Assembly: GCA_014763615.1 (NCBI GenBank)
Contig: JACXVB010000020.1
Span: 1-47,785, forward strand
DNA length: 47,785 nucleotides
From: Sphingobacteriales bacterium
Lineage (GTDB): Bacteria; Bacteroidota; Bacteroidia; Sphingobacteriales; Sphingobacteriaceae
Direction: 5' to 3'
In this document: one piece after another, positions 27,960 through 36,526 of the stretch
Layout of the letters: the number at the start of each line of letters is the position of its first letter
How positions within the stretch are numbered: the first letter of the stretch is position 1
Notes under the pieces: generated by a model
What the model was told of the DNA's origin: nothing
The model's database searches: none
What the model saw: only the letters and a program-made list of their open reading frames with translations
Translations under genes and position numbers: made by a program

Positions 27960-27993
27960 TTGAAACGCCTTTTCTCAGATTTACTTACTTTCG
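27960..27993 (+). promoter_or_regulatory. Candidate hemW promoter (leaderless)
   Basis: A TTG at 27960-27962 and TACTTTCG at 27986-27993 match the Bacteroidota TTG-N17-23-TAnnTTTG pattern with a 23-base spacer and one mismatch. The -7 box ends 4 bases before the hemW ATG, so transcription would start at or next to the start codon. Confidence 0.5.
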
Positions 27994-27997
27994 CAAC

Positions 27998-29137
27998 ATG
28001 GCAGGTATTTACATTCATATTCCATTTTGCAAACAAGCTTGTCATTATTGCGATTTCCATTTTAGCACTTCATTAAAATATAAAGATGAAATGTTAGAAG
28101 CGATTTTGAAGGAGCTGAAAATCAAGAAAAACTATCTTCAAAGCCAAAAAATTGAAACCATTTATTTTGGAGGAGGAACGCCTTCTCTGTTAAATGCCCA
28201 AGAAATCTCCAAATTTATTGACTGGATAGATCGTAATTTTGAAATCATTCCCAATCCAGAAATTACTTTAGAAGCTAATCCAGATGATTTAAACCCACAA
28301 CAGTTAAAAGCTTTACGCAGTACTGCGATCAATCGTTTGAGTATTGGTGTGCAATCTTTTTTTGATGAAGATTTGAAATGGATGAACCGAGCGCACCAAG
28401 CTCAAGAAGCCGAAAGTAGCATCAAAAGAGCGCAAGATTTAGGCTTAGAAAATATCACTATCGATTTAATTTATGGTTTCCCGCTACTCTCTGACGAAAA
28501 GTGGCAACAGAATATCTCAAAAGCTGTGGCTTTTGAGATTCCACATATTTCTTCTTACAGCATGACGGTAGAACCCAAAACTGCTTTAGCTTATAAAATT
28601 AAAAAAGGCGAACAAAAAAATATGGACGATGCGCAAAGTGCATCGCAGTTTCAAATTTTGATGGAAACCTTAACTCAAAACGGATTTGAGCATTACGAGA
28701 TTTCTAATTTTGCCAAACCTAATCAATACGCCAGACACAACACCAATTATTGGAAAGGGGTTCATTACCTAGGAATTGGTCCTTCTGCACATTCTTTTAA
28801 TGGTTTTAGCAGGCAGTGGAATGTGGCTAATAACGCAAAATATTTGTCGGCTTTAAGCCAAAATGAGATTCCTTTTGAGTTAGAAAAGCTTTCTAAGGCA
28901 AATCGGTTTAATGAATATGTGATGACGAGTTTGCGCACCATGTGGGGCATTGATTTATTGAAACTTAAATCTGATTTTGATGTTGATTTTGAAAAGCAAT
29001 TCTCTGAAAATTTACAGCAATTTATTACCAAGGATTGGATTTTTAAGAAAGAACAAAACTTGATATTAACGGCAAAGGGAAAGTTATACGCAGACCATAT
29101 CGCCTCAGAATTATTTATTACAGAAGATGAATTTTAA
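27998..29137 (+). CDS. hemW: Radical SAM haem chaperone HemW
   Basis: A radical-SAM-fold protein with the CxxxCxxC cluster motif (FCKQACHYCDF, starting near residue 9), followed by the GGGTPSLL motif. Length of 379 residues is normal. The HemW-type CxxxCxxCxF spacing and the C-terminal HemN-like domain mark it as HemW rather than true HemN. HemW is thought to insert haem into haemoproteins. I choose the ATG at 27998 because MAGIYIHIPFC is the family start. It overlaps the dehydrogenase gene by 11 bases. Confidence 0.95.
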   Translation: MAGIYIHIPFCKQACHYCDFHFSTSLKYKDEMLEAILKELKIKKNYLQSQKIETIYFGGGTPSLLNAQEISKFIDWIDRNFEIIPNPEITLEANPDDLNPQQLKALRSTAINRLSIGVQSFFDEDLKWMNRAHQAQEAESSIKRAQDLGLENITIDLIYGFPLLSDEKWQQNISKAVAFEIPHISSYSMTVEPKTALAYKIKKGEQKNMDDAQSASQFQILMETLTQNGFEHYEISNFAKPNQYARHNTNYWKGVHYLGIGPSAHSFNGFSRQWNVANNAKYLSALSQNEIPFELEKLSKANRFNEYVMTSLRTMWGIDLLKLKSDFDVDFEKQFSENLQQFITKDWIFKKEQNLILTAKGKLYADHIASELFITEDEF

Positions 29138-29921
29138 AAATAAAATTGTTTGGATAACTGGAGCTTCATCCGGTATTGGAGAAGCTTTAGTTTATGCACT
29201 GAATCATCAGGGAGCTAAGCTAATCATCTCTTCTAGAAAAGCGGAAACATTGTATAAAGTAAAGCAACATTGTAAGAAAAATCCCCTGGATGTGCATGTT
29301 TTACCTTTGGATTTAGAGCAAAAGGAAACGCTTTTTACTAAGGCTGAAGATGCTTGGAAAATATACGGACAAATAGATATTTTGATGAATGCGGGAGGAA
29401 TTAGTCAGCGTTCGCAAGTGATTGAAACCGATGTAAAAGTGGAAGAAAAAATCATGAATACCAATTTTTGGGGAAGTGTTTATTTGAGTAAAGCTTTACT
29501 TCCGAAAATGATAGAAAAAGGCGGTGGGCATTTAGTAGTGATCAGTTCTTTGGTGGGGAAATTTGGTACGCAATTCAGAAGTACTTATTCAGCCTCTAAG
29601 CATGCTTTACATGGTTATTTTGATTCTTTGCGTTGCGAAGTTTACGATAAAGGTATTGAAGTGAGCATCATCTGTCCAGGATTTATCAAAACCAATGTGA
29701 CCATTAATTCTGTTACAGCCAACGGCGAAAAATATGGTTTGATGGATGAAAATCAAGCGAATGGAATGAGTGCTGAAGCATGTGCAGAGGAAATTTTATC
29801 AGCGATTGAAAAGAAAAAGGAAGAAGTATTGATAGGCGGAAAAGAGAAGCTAGGCGTTTATGTGAAAAGATTTTTTCCGAAGTTTTTCTCTAAAAAAATT
29901 AGGAAGCAAAAGGTAACATAA
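29127..29921 (+). CDS. Short-chain dehydrogenase/reductase
   Basis: A 264-residue NAD(P)-dependent SDR with the TGASSGIG cofactor motif (11-18), the NAGG motif (NAGGISQR), catalytic Ser in VISSLVGK and YSASK (Tyr and Lys). The C-terminus is basic (KRFFPKFFSKKIRKQK), which suggests membrane association as in DHRS7-like SDRs. It overlaps hemW by 11 bases and is likely co-translated. The substrate cannot be read from sequence. Confidence 0.93.
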   Translation: MNFKNKIVWITGASSGIGEALVYALNHQGAKLIISSRKAETLYKVKQHCKKNPLDVHVLPLDLEQKETLFTKAEDAWKIYGQIDILMNAGGISQRSQVIETDVKVEEKIMNTNFWGSVYLSKALLPKMIEKGGGHLVVISSLVGKFGTQFRSTYSASKHALHGYFDSLRCEVYDKGIEVSIICPGFIKTNVTINSVTANGEKYGLMDENQANGMSAEACAEEILSAIEKKKEEVLIGGKEKLGVYVKRFFPKFFSKKIRKQKVT

Positions 29922-30012
29922 ACTTTACCAGTTGATTATAAATTATTAATCAATTCTCAAAAACCGAATCTCGCTTTGATCCGTTAATCTCTCCAAACAA
30001 AAGAAAAATTAA

Positions 30013-30570
30013 ATGAAGAAAATTATTGTAGCCGCATTTGCCTTAGTAGCTATCGCATTTGCCCCAAGAGCTTTCGCTCAAAGTATGAAGTACCCAATGG
30101 TTGGCGGAGCAGCCATGTATCCAACAAAAGATATTGTTGATAATGCAGTAAACTCTAAAGATCACACCACTTTGGTTGCAGCAGTAAAAGCAGCCGGATT
30201 AGTAGAAACTTTAAAAGGTAAAGGTCCTTTTACCGTTTTTGCACCAACCAACGAAGCTTTTGATAAATTGCCAAAAGGAACTGTAGAAACTTTGCTAAAA
30301 CCAGAAAACAAAGCTACTTTAACTAAAATTTTAACTTACCACGTTTTAGCCGGAAAATATAGCTCTGCAGATATTATTGCAGCTATTAAAAAAGGCAATG
30401 GAAAAGCAACTTTTACTACCGTAGAGGGTGGAAAATTGTACGCTTCTTTAGATCATGGTAAAGTGAAATTATGGGACGAAAACAAAGGAACAGCTTATGT
30501 AACTATTGCTGATGTTTTCCAAAAAAATGGTGTTATCCATGTAATTGATAGTGTGGTAACTCCTAAATAA
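30013..30570 (+). CDS. Secreted fasciclin-domain protein
   Basis: A 185-residue exported protein with a signal peptide ([23 protein letters not shown], cut after 23) and one FAS1 domain: [56 protein letters not shown]. All core FAS1 motifs are present. FAS1 proteins mediate adhesion or surface association. It is a single-gene unit with its own terminator. Codon use looks optimised and even, suggesting high expression. Confidence 0.96.
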   Translation: MKKIIVAAFALVAIAFAPRAFAQSMKYPMVGGAAMYPTKDIVDNAVNSKDHTTLVAAVKAAGLVETLKGKGPFTVFAPTNEAFDKLPKGTVETLLKPENKATLTKILTYHVLAGKYSSADIIAAIKKGNGKATFTTVEGGKLYASLDHGKVKLWDENKGTAYVTIADVFQKNGVIHVIDSVVTPK

Positions 30571-30590
30571 TTATTTCAATTAAAACCAGT

Positions 30591-30625
30591 AAATAGGCTT
30601 CAGATTTCTGAAGCCTATTTTTTTA
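30591..30625 (+). terminator. Terminator after the fasciclin gene
   Basis: AAATAGGCTTCAGA pairs perfectly with TCTGAAGCCTATTT across a TT loop, followed by a run of T. It lies about 20 bases after the stop codon. Confidence 0.93.
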
Positions 30626-30667
30626 GTTGCAGATTTGTATAAATTTAGAAAATCAAAAAACGAAAAA

Positions 30668-31072
30668 ATGGTTAAAAAAATAGGAATTGCTTGTATTATA
30701 GATGATGATGACATTTACGTATATGGCGTAAAGAAATTGATCCAACTCAAAGATTTATGTGATAATTTGATGGTTTTTAAAAACGGTCAAGAAGCACTAA
30801 ATTATCTCAAGCCTATTTTAAATACGCCAGAACTTTTACCTGAAGTGATTTTATTAGATATCAAAATGCCTGTAATGAATGGTTGGGAGTTTGCCGAGGA
30901 GTTTACTAAATTGAATGCTCATCCGGTAAAGCAAATCACTATTTTCATGATCAGCTCTTCTATTGATCCGAAAGACGTGGAAAGAGCAAAACAAATTTCA
31001 GGAATCAGCCAATATTATATCAAGCCGGTAACTTTAGATGTATTAACTCAAATATTTAATAACGCAGCTTAA
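30668..31072 (+). CDS. Single-domain response regulator
   Basis: A 134-residue CheY-like receiver domain with no output domain. The acidic pocket (IDDDDIY), the phosphorylation Asp in VILLDIKMPVMNGWEF, the Ser in FMISSS and the conserved Lys in YIKPV are all present. A TTG 33 bases upstream stays in frame, but the ATG at 30668 (MVKKIGIACIIDDD) fits the family. No histidine kinase is next to it. The partner must be encoded elsewhere. Confidence 0.93.
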   Translation: MVKKIGIACIIDDDDIYVYGVKKLIQLKDLCDNLMVFKNGQEALNYLKPILNTPELLPEVILLDIKMPVMNGWEFAEEFTKLNAHPVKQITIFMISSSIDPKDVERAKQISGISQYYIKPVTLDVLTQIFNNAA

Positions 31073-31485
31073 CTGGTATGATCCACAATAATTTTCCATT
31101 CATTTCCAAATTTTTGAAACAGTAAGGTGAAAAATCCATGAGGTTCATCTTTTGCTCTTTGCAGATGCCAAGCGCCTAAAACAAAAGCATGAGTTTCATC
31201 CAACATTCTTACTTCTTTAACATCAAAAGTTAAAATGCCCATGGCAGCCTTATCAGGATAGTTTTTCTGATAATTTTCTAAAGTTTTTGTCCAGCCATAA
31301 GTTGGTCCTTTGCTACCAAAAAACATGAGCGAATCCGATTTCCAATAGCCTTGCATAAAAGCTGGAATATCTCCTCGGTTCCAAGCTTTACGCTGAGTTT
31401 CTAATACATTTCTGATTTCTTTTTCTTGAGAAAAGGTGGTAAAGCTGATGAATAAGAACGCGGTAAATAGAATTATTTTTTTCAT
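31069..31485 (-). CDS. Secreted DUF4440/SnoaL-like protein
   Basis: A 138-residue exported protein: signal peptide MKKIILFTAFLFISFTTFSQ, then an NTF2-like fold (VLETQRKAWNRGDIPAFMQGY, SDSLMFFGSKGPTYGW, HAFVLGAWHL, GFFTLLFQKFGNEWKIIVDHTS). The pattern matches DUF4440/SnoaL-like domains. Function is unknown. It faces the receiver-domain gene, and the two stop codons overlap by 4 bases. Confidence 0.88.
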   Translation of the reverse strand: MKKIILFTAFLFISFTTFSQEKEIRNVLETQRKAWNRGDIPAFMQGYWKSDSLMFFGSKGPTYGWTKTLENYQKNYPDKAAMGILTFDVKEVRMLDETHAFVLGAWHLQRAKDEPHGFFTLLFQKFGNEWKIIVDHTS

Positions 31486-31544
31486 GGAACTGAATTTTAT
31501 TAATGCAATTTAAGATTTGTTTCTCAGTTTGCAAGTTACGTTAA

Positions 31545-31601
31545 CGATTGTAGCGGATACCGGCTTTGTGGCTAAGGCTTTGTGGCGTATGAGCGGAAAG
31601 C
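31545..31601 (+). repeat. Dispersed intergenic repeat, copy B
   Basis: This 57-base stretch matches 7959-8015 (opposite strand) without gaps, 40 of 57 bases by my count. It lies in the 263-base gap between the DUF4440-like gene and the VWA gene, ahead of AAGTAAAAAG-type simple sequence at 31627-31655. Confidence 0.6.
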
Positions 31602-31748
31602 GTGTTTAAACGCCCAAAGAACCTTTAAACTTTTCACTTTCGACTTTTTACTTAAAAATAAAATGACAAGCATTTAACCCAATAAAAGAGTGATGCCCGC
31701 AACAAACTTTTAAATTAGCCATACGTTAAGAAAGGACAAAAGCAGCAA

Positions 31749-32846
31749 ATGAGAGGTTACGGATTTTCGAAATATATTCCCAATGAATTGCCTAGAGGCG
31801 GTTTTGATGATTTATTGAAACTGTTTTTAGAGTTACTGAATTATACCGCAGGGGATGCCAACGAGGCTTTGGCTTGGATGAACGAGTTGGATAAGCAACA
31901 TAACATCACCTCTGATGAGTATGGAATGGGTGATTTTATTGAGGATTTGAAAAATAAAGGTTACCTAAGTGATGACGATCCGAAAGGTGGATTTAACATT
32001 ACAGCTAAAACGGAGCAAAGTATTCGTCAGTCTGCTTTGGAAGAGATTTTTGGGAAACTGAAGAAATCTGGAAAAGGAAATCACACTTCGCCACAGAGTG
32101 GGACAGGAGAAGAGAAAAATGCCGACCGTAGAGAATATCAATTTGGAGATAGTTTAGATCAGATTGATATGACGGCCTCTATTCATAATGCGCAAATTAA
32201 TCATGGAATCGGTGATTTTATGATGACAGAGCGTGATTTGGAGGTAGAAGAGCGAGATTATAAAACCTTAACTTCTACAGTTTTGATGATTGATATTTCG
32301 CACTCCATGATTTTATATGGAGAGGATAGAATTACACCAGCAAAAAAAGTGGCGATGGCTTTGGCGGAATTAATCAATACAAAATATCCAAAAGACACTT
32401 TAGACATTGTGGTTTTTGGAAACGATGCTTGGCCAATTACGGTGAAAGATTTGCCTTATTTGCAAGTTGGTCCGTACCACACCAATACTTATGCAGGTTT
32501 AGAGTTAGCAACGGACATTCTTCGCAGAAGGAAAACGCATAACAAGCAAATTTTTATGATCACTGATGGCAAGCCAACTTGTTTAAAAGAAGGTCTGAAA
32601 TATTATAAAAACAGTGTGGGTTTAGATAAAAAGGTGATTAATAAAACTTTAACAATGGCCGCCCAATGTAAAAGATTGAATATTCCTATCACCACTTTTA
32701 TGATTGCTCGCGATCCTTACTTACAACAATTCGTAAGAAAATTCACAGAAGTAAACGGCGGCAGAGCTTTTTATAGCTCGTTAAAAGGGTTGGGAGAGTA
32801 TATATTTGAAGATTATATTAAGAATAGAAGAAAAACGGTCCGCTAG
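31749..32846 (+). CDS. VWA-domain protein partnered with a MoxR-type ATPase
   Basis: A 365-residue cytoplasmic protein (no signal or membrane segment). The N-terminal half is helical; the C-terminal half is a von Willebrand A domain with a MIDAS: DISHS (182-186), a Thr in NTYAGLELA and the ITDGKPT strand. All metal ligands appear intact. It is followed after 108 bases by a MoxR/Mg-chelatase-like AAA+ ATPase. Such VWA/AAA+ pairs act as chaperone or metal-insertion machines, but the client is unknown. Confidence 0.9.
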   Translation: MRGYGFSKYIPNELPRGGFDDLLKLFLELLNYTAGDANEALAWMNELDKQHNITSDEYGMGDFIEDLKNKGYLSDDDPKGGFNITAKTEQSIRQSALEEIFGKLKKSGKGNHTSPQSGTGEEKNADRREYQFGDSLDQIDMTASIHNAQINHGIGDFMMTERDLEVEERDYKTLTSTVLMIDISHSMILYGEDRITPAKKVAMALAELINTKYPKDTLDIVVFGNDAWPITVKDLPYLQVGPYHTNTYAGLELATDILRRRKTHNKQIFMITDGKPTCLKEGLKYYKNSVGLDKKVINKTLTMAAQCKRLNIPITTFMIARDPYLQQFVRKFTEVNGGRAFYSSLKGLGEYIFEDYIKNRRKTVR

Positions 32847-32912
32847 AAGCAAGAGTCAAGATATAAGAATCAAGATAAAAAGTTAAAAGGAAAAAACATT
32901 ATACAAGCAAGT

Positions 32913-32931
32913 CCTTCTCCTCTGGAGAAGG
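32913..32931. repeat. Short palindrome CCTTCTCC-TCT-GGAGAAGG
   Basis: An 8-bp perfect inverted repeat with a 3-base loop, followed by ATTTAGGATGAGG, just before the AAA+ start codon (32955). The wording resembles short repeats scattered in many bacterial genomes. It may act as an RNA hairpin between the VWA and ATPase genes. Confidence 0.5.
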
Positions 32932-32954
32932 ATTTAGGATGAGGCAAAAGACAC

Positions 32955-34442
32955 ATGATAAAGACACTAGGAGAATTAAAAAAATCGGGATATAAAAGCC
33001 GTTCTATAAAAGAAGAGTTAAGAGAAAACTTAATCAAGAAATTAAAAGATAAAGATTTAGGTTTCGAGGGAATTATCGGGTTTGAAGATACCGTAATGCC
33101 CGATCTGCAAACGGCTATTTTAAGTCGACATAACATTTTATTGTTGGGCTTGCGTGGGCAAGCCAAAACAAGGATTGCCCGTTTAATGGTGAATTTGTTA
33201 GATGAATATGTGCCATATATTAATGGTTCAGAGTTGTTTGATGATCCTTTAAATCCAATTAGTTGGTTTGGAAAAAACGCTGTCGAAATTCATGGTGATG
33301 AAACGCCAATTTCTTGGTGGCATAAATCTGATAGATATACCGAAAAATTGGCTACACCAGATGTGACTGTTGCGGATTTGATTGGTGATGTAGATCCGAT
33401 AAAAGCAGCGACTCAAAAATTAAATTATTCTGATGAAAGAGTAATTCATTTTGGATTAATCCCAAGAGCACATAGAAGTATTTTCGTGATTAACGAGTTA
33501 CCCGATCTGCAAGCAAGAATTCAGGTTGCTTTATTCAATATTTTGCAAGAACGCGACATCCAAATCCGCGGATTTAAGTTGCGTTTGCCTTTAGATGTAC
33601 AATTTGTGTTTACGGCAAACCCTGAGGATTATACCAATCGTGGTTCTATTGTAACACCTTTAAAGGATAGAATTGAGAGTCAGATTTTAACGCATTATCC
33701 AAAATCGGTTGCGATTTCCCGTAAGATTACCCAACAAGAAGCAGCCATCACACCAGAACAAAAAGTGGTTGAAGCTGATGGCTTAGTGAAGGATTTAGTG
33801 GAGCAAATTGCTTTTGAAGCGAGAAATTCAGAATATATCGATAAAAAATCTGGAGTTTCTGCCCGATTAACCATTTCTGCTTATGAGAATTTAATTTCTC
33901 ATGCGGAGCGTAGAATGCTAATCAATGGAGATAAATCTACCTTTGTTCGTATTTCAGATTTCTTAGGAGTAATTCCAGCCATTACCGGGAAAATTGAATT
34001 GGTGTATGAAGGTGAGTTAGAAGGACCGGCCAAAGTAGCGAACATCCTGATAGGAAAAGCTATTAAGACCTTGCTACAAACCTATTTTCCTGATCCGGAA
34101 AGGATGAAAAAACTGAAAAAAGAAAACCCTTATGCAGAAACCATCAACTGGTTTGGAAGCGGAAATTCGGTGAATTTATTAGATGATATTTCTGATCAAG
34201 ACTATAAAAAAGTACTGGAATCAATTCCTGGCTTAAAACAAATTGTGAAACAATTTCATCCAAGAATTAGCGCTAATCAACAATTATTGTACATGGAATT
34301 TGTGCTGCATGGTTTAGCTGAGTTTTCTTTGGTGAGTAAAGGATTTTTAGAAAAAGGTTTCGAATTTAAGGATATGTTTAACAGTCTTTTTAGTTCAGAA
34401 TTTGCAGAAGATGATGAGGAAGATTTTGATGATAGATATTAA
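32955..34442 (+). CDS. MoxR/magnesium-chelatase-like AAA+ ATPase
   Basis: A 495-residue AAA+ protein. Walker A reads GLRGQAKT (65-72), with Ala in place of the usual Gly before the Lys. Walker B reads FVINELPDL (Asn180-Glu181) instead of the usual DE. The following QVALFNILQERDIQIRG and FVFTANPEDYTNRG are typical of the MoxR/chelatase branch and its sensor 1. The C-terminus is acidic (EFAEDDEEDFDD). It follows the VWA gene and likely works with it. Confidence 0.88.
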   Translation: MIKTLGELKKSGYKSRSIKEELRENLIKKLKDKDLGFEGIIGFEDTVMPDLQTAILSRHNILLLGLRGQAKTRIARLMVNLLDEYVPYINGSELFDDPLNPISWFGKNAVEIHGDETPISWWHKSDRYTEKLATPDVTVADLIGDVDPIKAATQKLNYSDERVIHFGLIPRAHRSIFVINELPDLQARIQVALFNILQERDIQIRGFKLRLPLDVQFVFTANPEDYTNRGSIVTPLKDRIESQILTHYPKSVAISRKITQQEAAITPEQKVVEADGLVKDLVEQIAFEARNSEYIDKKSGVSARLTISAYENLISHAERRMLINGDKSTFVRISDFLGVIPAITGKIELVYEGELEGPAKVANILIGKAIKTLLQTYFPDPERMKKLKKENPYAETINWFGSGNSVNLLDDISDQDYKKVLESIPGLKQIVKQFHPRISANQQLLYMEFVLHGLAEFSLVSKGFLEKGFEFKDMFNSLFSSEFAEDDEEDFDDRY

Positions 34443-34536
34443 ATTCTTCACTTTTTAGAAGAATCTATCACGTTAATAGGAAGAAATATAAGTCAAAATT
34501 GTGTAGAATAAATATAAATAACACACATCTAGCGGC

Positions 34537-34565
34537 TTGTATAGTTTAATATTTGATTACTTTCG
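34537..34565 (+). promoter_or_regulatory. Candidate promoter of the hicB-hicA pair
   Basis: TTG at 34537-34539 and TACTTTCG at 34558-34565, 18 bases apart, match the Bacteroidota consensus with one mismatch. The ATG is at 34600. Confidence 0.5.
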
Positions 34566-34599
34566 TAAATTAGAATCAATAAATAACTACTTTTAAATT

Positions 34600-34983
34600 A
34601 TGTCTAAATTGCATTTAACTGCTGATTTGGGTTTTAATGATGGGAAGCATCATGTGGGACTTTCTTTGATTGAATTTGAGGAAGATAACGTAACTATTAT
34701 ATATTCACCAGCATTAGATTTGAGTGGATATGGTTACAACGAAGATGAGGCGAGAAAATCTTTTTCTGAAGCTTTAAAAGAGTTTTTGCGTTACACCAAT
34801 AATAAAAATACACTTTATCAGGTTTTGGAGAATTTGGGGTGGCTGGTTAACGGATCAAAAAAGAAACCGAGATTTAATCCTCCTAAAGATTCTGAATTAA
34901 TAGCGAAAAATCCTGTCTACAATGATATTGTCAACAATAAAAGCTATAAGGTATCTAGAGAGGAAGTTGAATTTGCTATCTAA
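34600..34983 (+). CDS. HicB-like antitoxin
   Basis: A 127-residue protein whose first half has the HicB partial-RNase-H-like fold: IIYSPALDLSGYGYNEDEARKSF, the counterpart of the YxPDLPGC...EA signature, although it lacks the Cys-rich form. The C-terminal part (KKPRFNPPKDSEL onward) is polar, and I see no ribbon-helix-helix or HTH motif. It is followed 2 bases later by a HicA-like toxin, which fixes its role as the putative antitoxin. The order is antitoxin first. Confidence 0.72.
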   Translation: MSKLHLTADLGFNDGKHHVGLSLIEFEEDNVTIIYSPALDLSGYGYNEDEARKSFSEALKEFLRYTNNKNTLYQVLENLGWLVNGSKKKPRFNPPKDSELIAKNPVYNDIVNNKSYKVSREEVEFAI

Positions 34984-34985
34984 AA

Positions 34986-35216
34986 ATGTCTACCAAGCAT
35001 CTAAGAAACATACCATTAAAACTATTTAGAGATTTCCTGAAAGACCAAGGATGTTCTTGTAATAGAACTTCTGGTGGTCATGAGCATTGGTCAAGAAATG
35101 ATTTACTAAGACCAATAACAATTCAAACTCATGTTGACCCTGTCCCTGAATTTATCATAAAGAACACGTTAAACCAACTAGGTTTAACTAAGAAGGATTT
35201 TTTGGATTGGATTTGA
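34986..35216 (+). CDS. HicA-family mRNA interferase toxin
   Basis: A 76-residue dsRBD-like toxin of the HicA/YcfA type: KLFRDFLKDQGCSCNRTSGGHEHW, with the catalytic-type His32 in GGHEHW (30-35), then TIQTHVDPVPEFIIKNTLNQLGLTKKDF, the usual C-terminal helix. HicA proteins cleave mRNA. It starts 2 bases after the HicB-like gene. Confidence 0.82.
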   Translation: MSTKHLRNIPLKLFRDFLKDQGCSCNRTSGGHEHWSRNDLLRPITIQTHVDPVPEFIIKNTLNQLGLTKKDFLDWI

Positions 35217-35272
35217 ATATGATTACTACATTCTTACATAATAATAATAACCATATGATTTAAGAATATTTT

Positions 35273-36511
35273 ATGGGAAGAATTTTCGCACTGGCGGTCA
35301 TCACTTTATTGCTTTTAGTTTTTGATGTTTACATCTACAATGCTATTGTAGGTATTTATCCAAAATGGAGCGCTAAAAAGAAAAGAAACTTCAAGTTTAT
35401 TTGGTGGGGATATACCATTTTCTTGATTGTAGGTGCTTTTCTGAGCATTTTCATCGATATGAAGTTAGGTATCAGAGCGATTTTGCTGGTGGCTTTCTTC
35501 ATTACATTTGTTACTAAATTTTTTTTCATTCCCATTTTATTGATTGATGATTTCCGCAGATTATTAGTTTGGTCAAAACGAAAAGTGACTCCGAAAAAGG
35601 AAATCGTAGCCACAAAAAGTCCGATTTCTCGGTCAGAGTTTTTAGTAAAAAGTGGGATGGCAGTAGCTGCTATTCCTTTTGCCTCCTTAACTTGGGGAAT
35701 CGTTTCTGGTGCCTATGATTATCGCGTTCGTAGGCAAACCATCTATTTCAAAAATCTTCCAAAAGAGTTTGATGGTATCCGATTAGGTCAAATTTCCGAC
35801 ATCCATTCAGGCAGTTTCTACAACCATAATGCCGTAAAAGGTGGTGTAGAAATGCTGATGAAGGAAAAACCTGATTTCATTTTCTTTACAGGAGATTTGG
35901 TGAATGGGAGAGCCAATGAAATGCGAGATTATCAGGATGTTTTTTCAAAAGTGAAGGCTCCTTTAGGCGTTTACTCGACTTTTGGCAATCACGATTACGG
36001 CTTGTATGAGAAATGGCCAAGCGAAGCTGCTCGTCTCAAAAATATTGAGGACTTGAAGAAAGTTCATGAAATCATGGGTTATGATTTATTGATGAACGAA
36101 AATCGAAGATTAAAAGTGGATGGTGCTGAAATTGGAGTTTTAGGTATCGAAAATTGGGGTGCAGGGCGTTTTCCGAAGTTCGGTAAAATGGAAGAAGCTG
36201 TAAAAAATACAGATGATTTACCTGTAAAATTATTATTATCTCATGATCCATCACACTGGCGGGCTGAGGTTTTGCCTAAATATCCACAGATAGACATGAG
36301 TTTTGCAGGGCATACGCATGGCGCACAATTTGGCATAGAATCCAAATATTTAAAATGGAGCCCGGTCGAATATATTTATAATGAATGGGATGGTTTATAT
36401 CATGATGGCGACCATCAATTATACGTAAATGTAGGTTATGGATTCTTGGGTTATCCGGGAAGAGTGGGAATTTTACCTGAAATCACGATATTTGAACTTA
36501 GAAAAGGTTAA
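35273..36511 (+). CDS. Membrane-anchored metallophosphoesterase
   Basis: A 412-residue protein with membrane helices in the first 110 residues and a calcineurin-type phosphoesterase domain: ISDIHSG, FFTGDLVNG, GNHDYG, and GHTHGAQ near 345. All metal-binding motifs are intact. It resembles the YkuE/LpxH-like membrane phosphoesterases acting on lipid or cell-wall phosphates. It leads a tight plus-strand row with the UbiA-like gene (16 bases on) and the MOSC gene. The substrate is unknown. Confidence 0.92.
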   Translation: MGRIFALAVITLLLLVFDVYIYNAIVGIYPKWSAKKKRNFKFIWWGYTIFLIVGAFLSIFIDMKLGIRAILLVAFFITFVTKFFFIPILLIDDFRRLLVWSKRKVTPKKEIVATKSPISRSEFLVKSGMAVAAIPFASLTWGIVSGAYDYRVRRQTIYFKNLPKEFDGIRLGQISDIHSGSFYNHNAVKGGVEMLMKEKPDFIFFTGDLVNGRANEMRDYQDVFSKVKAPLGVYSTFGNHDYGLYEKWPSEAARLKNIEDLKKVHEIMGYDLLMNENRRLKVDGAEIGVLGIENWGAGRFPKFGKMEEAVKNTDDLPVKLLLSHDPSHWRAEVLPKYPQIDMSFAGHTHGAQFGIESKYLKWSPVEYIYNEWDGLYHDGDHQLYVNVGYGFLGYPGRVGILPEITIFELRKG

Positions 36512-36526
36512 TCACCACCAATTTAA

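Noticed and set aside
27944-27997. Longer hemW start (18 extra codons)
   Set aside because: The family start MAGIYIHIPFC begins at the ATG at 27998, and the extension contains the likely promoter.
27890-28060. 57-codon N-terminal extension of the BamA-like frame
   Set aside because: The extension has no signal peptide at its front, overlaps the hemW promoter region, and a clean signal peptide begins at 27889.
29932-29953. Inverted repeat TTGATTA...TAATCAA before the fasciclin gene
   Set aside because: Only 7 bp of AT-rich pairing; too weak to name as an operator or terminator.
30635-30667. TTG start giving 11 more residues on the receiver protein
   Set aside because: The extension is polar and basic, not typical of receivers; the ATG at 30668 is the better start.
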